Origin: DATELY01 sp035276085
GTDB taxonomy: Bacteria; Pseudomonadota; Gammaproteobacteria; Steroidobacterales; Steroidobacteraceae
Reading direction: 5' to 3'
Length of the DNA stretch: 9,571 nt
Assembly: GCA_035276085.1 (NCBI GenBank)
Contig: DATELY010000266.1
Span: 1 to 9,571, forward strand
The notes beneath the pieces are model-generated. The model had not been told where the DNA came from and ran no database searches. It saw nothing but the letters and a program-made list of their open reading frames with translations. The translations under genes were made by a program, and so were the position numbers. This document shows positions 7,036 to 9,571 of this stretch, in pieces. Position 1 is the stretch's first letter. The number at the start of each line of letters is the position of its first letter.

Positions 7036-7037
7036 AT

Positions 7038-7107
7038 AGCGGCTTGCTGGTCGGCTGGCTTGCTGGCCAGAAGCCATTTCGGGTAGCCCTTTCAGCCGCT
7101 GTTTTTT
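7038..7107 (+). terminator. Candidate intrinsic terminator in a repeat-rich tail
   Basis: agcggct (7038-7044) pairs with agccgct (7094-7100), and T6 follows at 7102-7107. Inside the loop a smaller hairpin, tggctt/aagcca (7055-7060 with 7070-7075), can form. The base begins three bases after the GGDEF-EAL stop. The stem is short for its 49-nt loop, so efficiency is uncertain. A competing 9-bp pairing (7061-7069 with 7107-7115) would disrupt the T-run. Confidence 0.45.
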
Positions 7108-7121
7108 GGCCAGCAGACCGC
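7038..7121. repeat. Repeat tract with 7-base register, copy 3 (divergent)
   Basis: ggcttgctgg occurs twice, at 7041-7050 and 7057-7066. tgctggcca (7061-7069) is inverted at 7107-7115. The tract can be cut into 7-base units (agcggct, tgctggt, cggctgg, cttgctg), but the unit sequence differs from the other copies. Like copies 1 and 4 it sits between two convergent genes. Confidence 0.5.
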
Positions 7122-7166
7122 AGCCGATGCTGCCCTTCGACAATCCCGTGCGTCCGGCCCAGCCGC

Positions 7167-7547
7167 TCAGTTCGACGGTTGCCACCCGCAACACGAATAC
7201 AGCGCGTCGTCGTTCTGCGTGCGCTGGGCGCATGCAATGCCACGCCGGTCCGCTTGCCAGTCACGCCACTCCGCATCGCCGTGACCGACGGTGTCTTCCA
7301 GTTCCTTCCCCAGGCCCGCGATGTACGCCTCGCTCACGCTGCAATAGCGCGCGATGAAGCCAGCCGCCAGGCAGTGCGCCGTGTTGTCGGGAATGGCTTC
7401 GGGCAGCTTGCTGGTGAGCACGGAACGGGCGCAGCTCAGCGTGGAGCGGGCAGGGCGGGCGCTCTTCGATGCGAGCGGCGTGCATGCAGTCGCGCAGGCC
7501 AACGCGCTCGAACAAGCGAGTACAAGGAGCCGGTTTCTCGACTGCAC
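7167..7547 (-). CDS. Small Cys-rich exported protein, function unknown
   Basis: 126 residues from a GTG at 7547. The N-terminus has a basic MQSRNR followed by a hydrophobic run to about residue 25, a signal peptide. Cysteines at 18 (ALAC) or 22 (ATAC) could be a lipobox Cys, but neither is canonical. The mature part has Cys 39, 59, 69, 106, 119 and 120 and a compact conserved-looking core from about 63 to 107 (AGFIARYCSVSEAYIAG, GHGDAEWRDWQADRRG). I have the impression of similar unnamed proteins in Xanthomonadales-like bacteria, but that is memory and not a search. The paired cysteines suggest a disulfide-stabilised periplasmic or surface protein. It is divergent from the M48 gene with a shared 130-bp upstream region and convergent with the GGDEF-EAL gene. 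Function unknown. Confidence 0.78.
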   Translation of the reverse strand: MQSRNRLLVLACSSALACATACTPLASKSARPARSTLSCARSVLTSKLPEAIPDNTAHCLAAGFIARYCSVSEAYIAGLGKELEDTVGHGDAEWRDWQADRRGIACAQRTQNDDALYSCCGWQPSN

Positions 7548-7551
7548 GATG

Positions 7552-7559
7552 TCCTTCTT
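7552..7559 (-). promoter_or_regulatory. Ribosome binding site deciding the GTG start at 7547
   Basis: On the - strand AAGAAGGA is followed by four bases (catc) and GTG. No ATG in frame gives a comparable signal peptide, so this purine-rich site supports the GTG start. Confidence 0.6.
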
Positions 7560-7665
7560 GCCGCGTTGCGAGTCGTTACGAGATAGACGCTTTCATCATG
7601 CCTCGGATCGATGCAAGGAACAGCTACAGTAGCGCCACGTTTCAAGCTCATCTTCTTCCCTGATC

Positions 7666-7672
7666 GAGGTGA
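7666..7672 (+). promoter_or_regulatory. Ribosome binding site that moves the M48 start to 7678
   Basis: GAGGTGA sits five bases before GTG 7678-7680. An in-frame GTG at 7669 lies inside this site and cannot use it. Starting at 7678 gives a clean lipoprotein signal peptide, so 7678 is preferred. Confidence 0.75.
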
Positions 7673-7677
7673 CTATC

Positions 7678-9240
7678 GTGCGTCATCTGCTCTTTTGCCT
7701 GTGCGCCGCCGCGCTGCTCACCGGCTGCGGCGTCAATCCGGTGACTGGCAAAAAGGAGCTCCAGTTCATCTCCGAAGCGCAGGAAGTGAAGATGGGGGAG
7801 CAGTACTACTCACCCACTCAGCAAAGCGAAGGGGGCGACTTCGACACGCTTCCCGAGCTCACCCGCTACGTGAACGAGGTTGGCCAGAAGCTGGCCGCGC
7901 ACGCGGATCGCCAGCTGCCCTATGAATTCGTGGTGTTGGACAACTCGGTCCCCAACGCCTGGGCCCTCCCGGGCGGCAAGATCGCGGTCAACCGCGGGCT
8001 ACTGACCGAATTGCACAGCGAAGCGGAGCTCGCGGCGGTGCTTTCGCATGAAATCGTCCACGCTGCTGCGCGCCACGGCGCCAAGGCCCAGGAGCGCGGC
8101 ACGCTGATGCAAGCGGGCTTGGCACTGGCGCAAGTCGGTGCGGCCGTGGGCGGGGTGGATCAGAACGTCGCCGGCCTCGTGCTTCAGGGCGCGGGTCTGG
8201 GTGCCCAGCTGGTGCAGACGAGATATGGCCGCGACCAGGAGCTCGAAGCCGACCATTACGGCATGAAATACATGAAGCTGGCGGGCTATGACCCCATGGC
8301 CGCCGTCAGCCTGCAGGAAACGTTCGTGCGCCTGTCGGAGAACGAAAAGAAGCAGAGCTGGCTCGAGGGCCTGTTTGCTTCGCATCCGCCTTCGGCGGAG
8401 CGCGTCGAAAAGAATCGTGCGACCGCGACGGAGCTGGGCGCCGGTGGCGAGGTCGGTCAGGAACGGTTTGCCAAACAAGTGGCTCCGGTGCTGAAGCTGA
8501 AGCCGGCCTATGACAAGGCCGATCACGCGGTTGCTGCGGCCCAGAAGAAGGATTTTCCGCAAGCGAAGGCTTTGACGCACGAAGCGCTCGCCATCGCTCC
8601 GAACGAAGGCCGTTTCCACCAGCTGCTCGGCGATCTGGAGCTGGCCGAGAAGCATGCGGACGCCGCCTTGCCGCACTATCAGAAAGCCATCGATTTGAAT
8701 CCCGACTACTTCGGCTCCTATCTGGGCGCAGGCGTGGCCGAGCTGCAAACCGGCGATAAGAACCAGGCCGAAACCTGGCTGAAGAAGAGCATGGATCTGC
8801 TGCCGACCGCGCCCGCGGCTTACTACCTGGGGACGATTTCCAAGGATCGCGGCAATACCGATGAGGCCTTGCAGTACTACCGCGCGGCCGCGGACTCGAA
8901 TTCCAAGTACGCGGAGTTGGCTGCAGCCGAGCTGCTGCGCGTGGATCTGCCGCGGAATCCCGGCAACTACGTGGCGACGGCGGGGCAGATCGCGCCGGAT
9001 GGACGCCTGGTGTTGATCGTCGAGAATCGCGCGCCGTTGGCGCTGTCGGACATCCAGGTGACGCCGGTGCTGATCGACAACTTCGGTCGGGTGGTGAGCG
9101 AAGGCTCGCCCGTGCGCATCCGTCAGGTGCTCAATCCCAATCAACGCGTGGCGGGCGATGCCGGCGTCGGCGCGCTGTCGCAGCAGCAGTTGGCTCAGGT
9201 GCGCTTTCGCGTGGATAGCGCCCGCGTCGTGAATGAGTGA
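7678..9240 (+). CDS. M48 metallopeptidase lipoprotein with TPRs (BepA-like)
   Basis: A 520-residue zinc endopeptidase. The signal peptide MRHLLFCLCAAALLTGC has a perfect lipobox (LTGC, Cys17). Gly18 rather than Asp follows the Cys, so transfer to the outer membrane is expected in a gammaproteobacterium. The peptidase part (about 30-250) has HEIVH (124-128), the third zinc ligand in ELEAD (E188) and a conserved HPPSAERV with H236. The 64- and 112-residue spacings from the first His match those I recall for E. coli BepA, where the last His gates the active site. TPR helices span about 280-415 (for example YQKAIDLNP). A further beta-rich domain (about 428-520) is not part of the usual BepA layout. 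The likely role is quality control of outer-membrane proteins or LPS-assembly factors. It is divergent from the Cys-rich exported protein. Confidence 0.92.
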   Translation: MRHLLFCLCAAALLTGCGVNPVTGKKELQFISEAQEVKMGEQYYSPTQQSEGGDFDTLPELTRYVNEVGQKLAAHADRQLPYEFVVLDNSVPNAWALPGGKIAVNRGLLTELHSEAELAAVLSHEIVHAAARHGAKAQERGTLMQAGLALAQVGAAVGGVDQNVAGLVLQGAGLGAQLVQTRYGRDQELEADHYGMKYMKLAGYDPMAAVSLQETFVRLSENEKKQSWLEGLFASHPPSAERVEKNRATATELGAGGEVGQERFAKQVAPVLKLKPAYDKADHAVAAAQKKDFPQAKALTHEALAIAPNEGRFHQLLGDLELAEKHADAALPHYQKAIDLNPDYFGSYLGAGVAELQTGDKNQAETWLKKSMDLLPTAPAAYYLGTISKDRGNTDEALQYYRAAADSNSKYAELAAAELLRVDLPRNPGNYVATAGQIAPDGRLVLIVENRAPLALSDIQVTPVLIDNFGRVVSEGSPVRIRQVLNPNQRVAGDAGVGALSQQQLAQVRFRVDSARVVNE

Positions 9241-9255
9241 GACAGCGCGAGGATC

Positions 9256-9367
9256 AAAGAAGCGGTTGGCGGTTGGCGTTAGGCAACGGGCAACGGCTGA
9301 CGGCTGACGGCCAGAGGGGATCCGATTCTGGCCGTTGCCCGTTGCCCGTTGCCCGTAGGCCGTGAGC
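9256..9367. repeat. Heptamer repeat tract with large hairpin, copy 4
   Basis: From 9263 to 9367 there are 15 consecutive 7-base steps: two cggttgg, cgttagg, caacggg, caacggc, two tgacggc, a short centre, then three cgttgcc, cgtaggc and cgtgagc. The arms 9286-9315 and 9327-9356 are inverted over 30 bases with six mismatches. The inner 9 bp (acggccaga/tctggccgt) is perfect around an 11-nt loop. The first 23 bases equal those at 2334-2356. It separates the convergent M48 and GGDEF genes and may serve both as an mRNA 3' hairpin. Confidence 0.8.
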
Positions 9368-9378
9368 TGTTGTGCGCG

Positions 9379-9571
9379 CTAGCCGCTCGCGGCGAGCTGT
9401 TCGTCCAGCGTGGTTGCCGCGATCGGCCTCGGCGTCACGGATGTCAGATCGATGCGCACGCAATTGCGGCCGGAACGCTTGGCCACATAGAGCGCGGTGT
9501 CGGCTCGATGCAGCAGGGTGCTGGCTGAATCCTGGGCCGAGAGGGAGGTGGTCACGCCGATGCTCACCGTG
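9379..9571 (-). CDS. C-terminal end of a GGDEF-domain protein (partial)
   Basis: The frame enters from the right edge and stops at TAG (9379-9381). The visible 63 or so residues are the end of a diguanylate cyclase fold: SIGVTTSLSAQD, then LLHRADTALYVAKRSGRNCVRI, the usual ASIGIA and ADxALYxAKxxGRN motifs, followed by about 23 non-conserved residues. The GGDEF signature itself lies beyond the window, so activity cannot be judged. It is a second cyclic-di-GMP gene within 2.5 kb of the GGDEF-EAL gene but on the other strand, so not in one operon with it. Confidence 0.88.
   Translation of the reverse strand, partial: TVSIGVTTSLSAQDSASTLLHRADTALYVAKRSGRNCVRIDLTSVTPRPIAATTLDEQLAASG

Noticed and set aside
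4312..7233. 973-codon open frame on the - strand opposite the GGDEF-EAL gene
   Set aside because: It is a shadow of codon bias in GC-rich DNA. The + frame has a full set of recognised domains and motifs; the - frame has no family motif and runs through both flanking regions.
7561..7665. Divergent sigma70 promoters between the Cys-rich protein and the M48 gene
   Set aside because: Promoters must exist here, but no -35/-10 pair with acceptable spacing stood out on either strand (TACAGT at 7625-7630 lacks a partner).
7999..9144. 381-codon - strand frame opposite the M48 gene
   Set aside because: The + frame encodes a complete M48 lipoprotein with catalytic motifs; the antisense product is a low-complexity His/Arg/Gln/Leu-rich shadow.

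Overview
High-GC DNA with compact gene packing, GTG starts as well as ATG, and proteobacterial envelope and cyclic-di-GMP genes. The proteins look gammaproteobacterial, possibly Xanthomonadales or Steroidobacter-like. This rests on the proteins and the intergenic repeat style only; no rRNA, tRNA or other phylogenetic marker is present.

Layout: (1) the last 38 codons of an unidentified + strand gene run into a heptamer repeat tract. (2) A convergent zinc-type cation diffusion facilitator (CDF) transporter lies on the - strand. (3) A 390-bp gap upstream of it is almost filled by a roughly 300-bp nested, branched inverted-repeat element at 1226-1525, followed by a sigma70-like promoter. (4) That promoter faces a two-gene operon: a DPM/ArnC-type glycosyltransferase coupled by an ATGA overlap to an ArnT/PMT-type membrane glycosyltransferase. 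(5) A 900-residue GAF-PAS-PAS-GGDEF-EAL protein follows. (6) A small Cys-rich exported protein (-) and a BepA-like M48 metallopeptidase lipoprotein with TPRs (+) are divergent. (7) The C-terminal end of a second GGDEF protein (-) enters from the right edge.

How it fits together: the GT2/ArnT-like pair probably makes a polyprenyl-phosphate sugar and transfers it in the periplasm to an envelope acceptor. The M48 lipoprotein probably does outer-membrane quality control. The two GGDEF proteins feed cyclic-di-GMP signalling. Nothing shows that these are one pathway; most of the window looks like ordinary chromosome.

The unusual parts are not protein genes. One is the 300-bp branched element, whose non-Watson-Crick pairs are mostly G-U if it is read as + strand RNA and which shows GGA-bearing hairpin loops like CsrA/RsmA sites. 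The other is a family of 7-bp-periodic repeats at three convergent gene ends. A fourth copy sits directly after the start codon of the ArnT-like gene, where a change in copy number would shift the reading frame.
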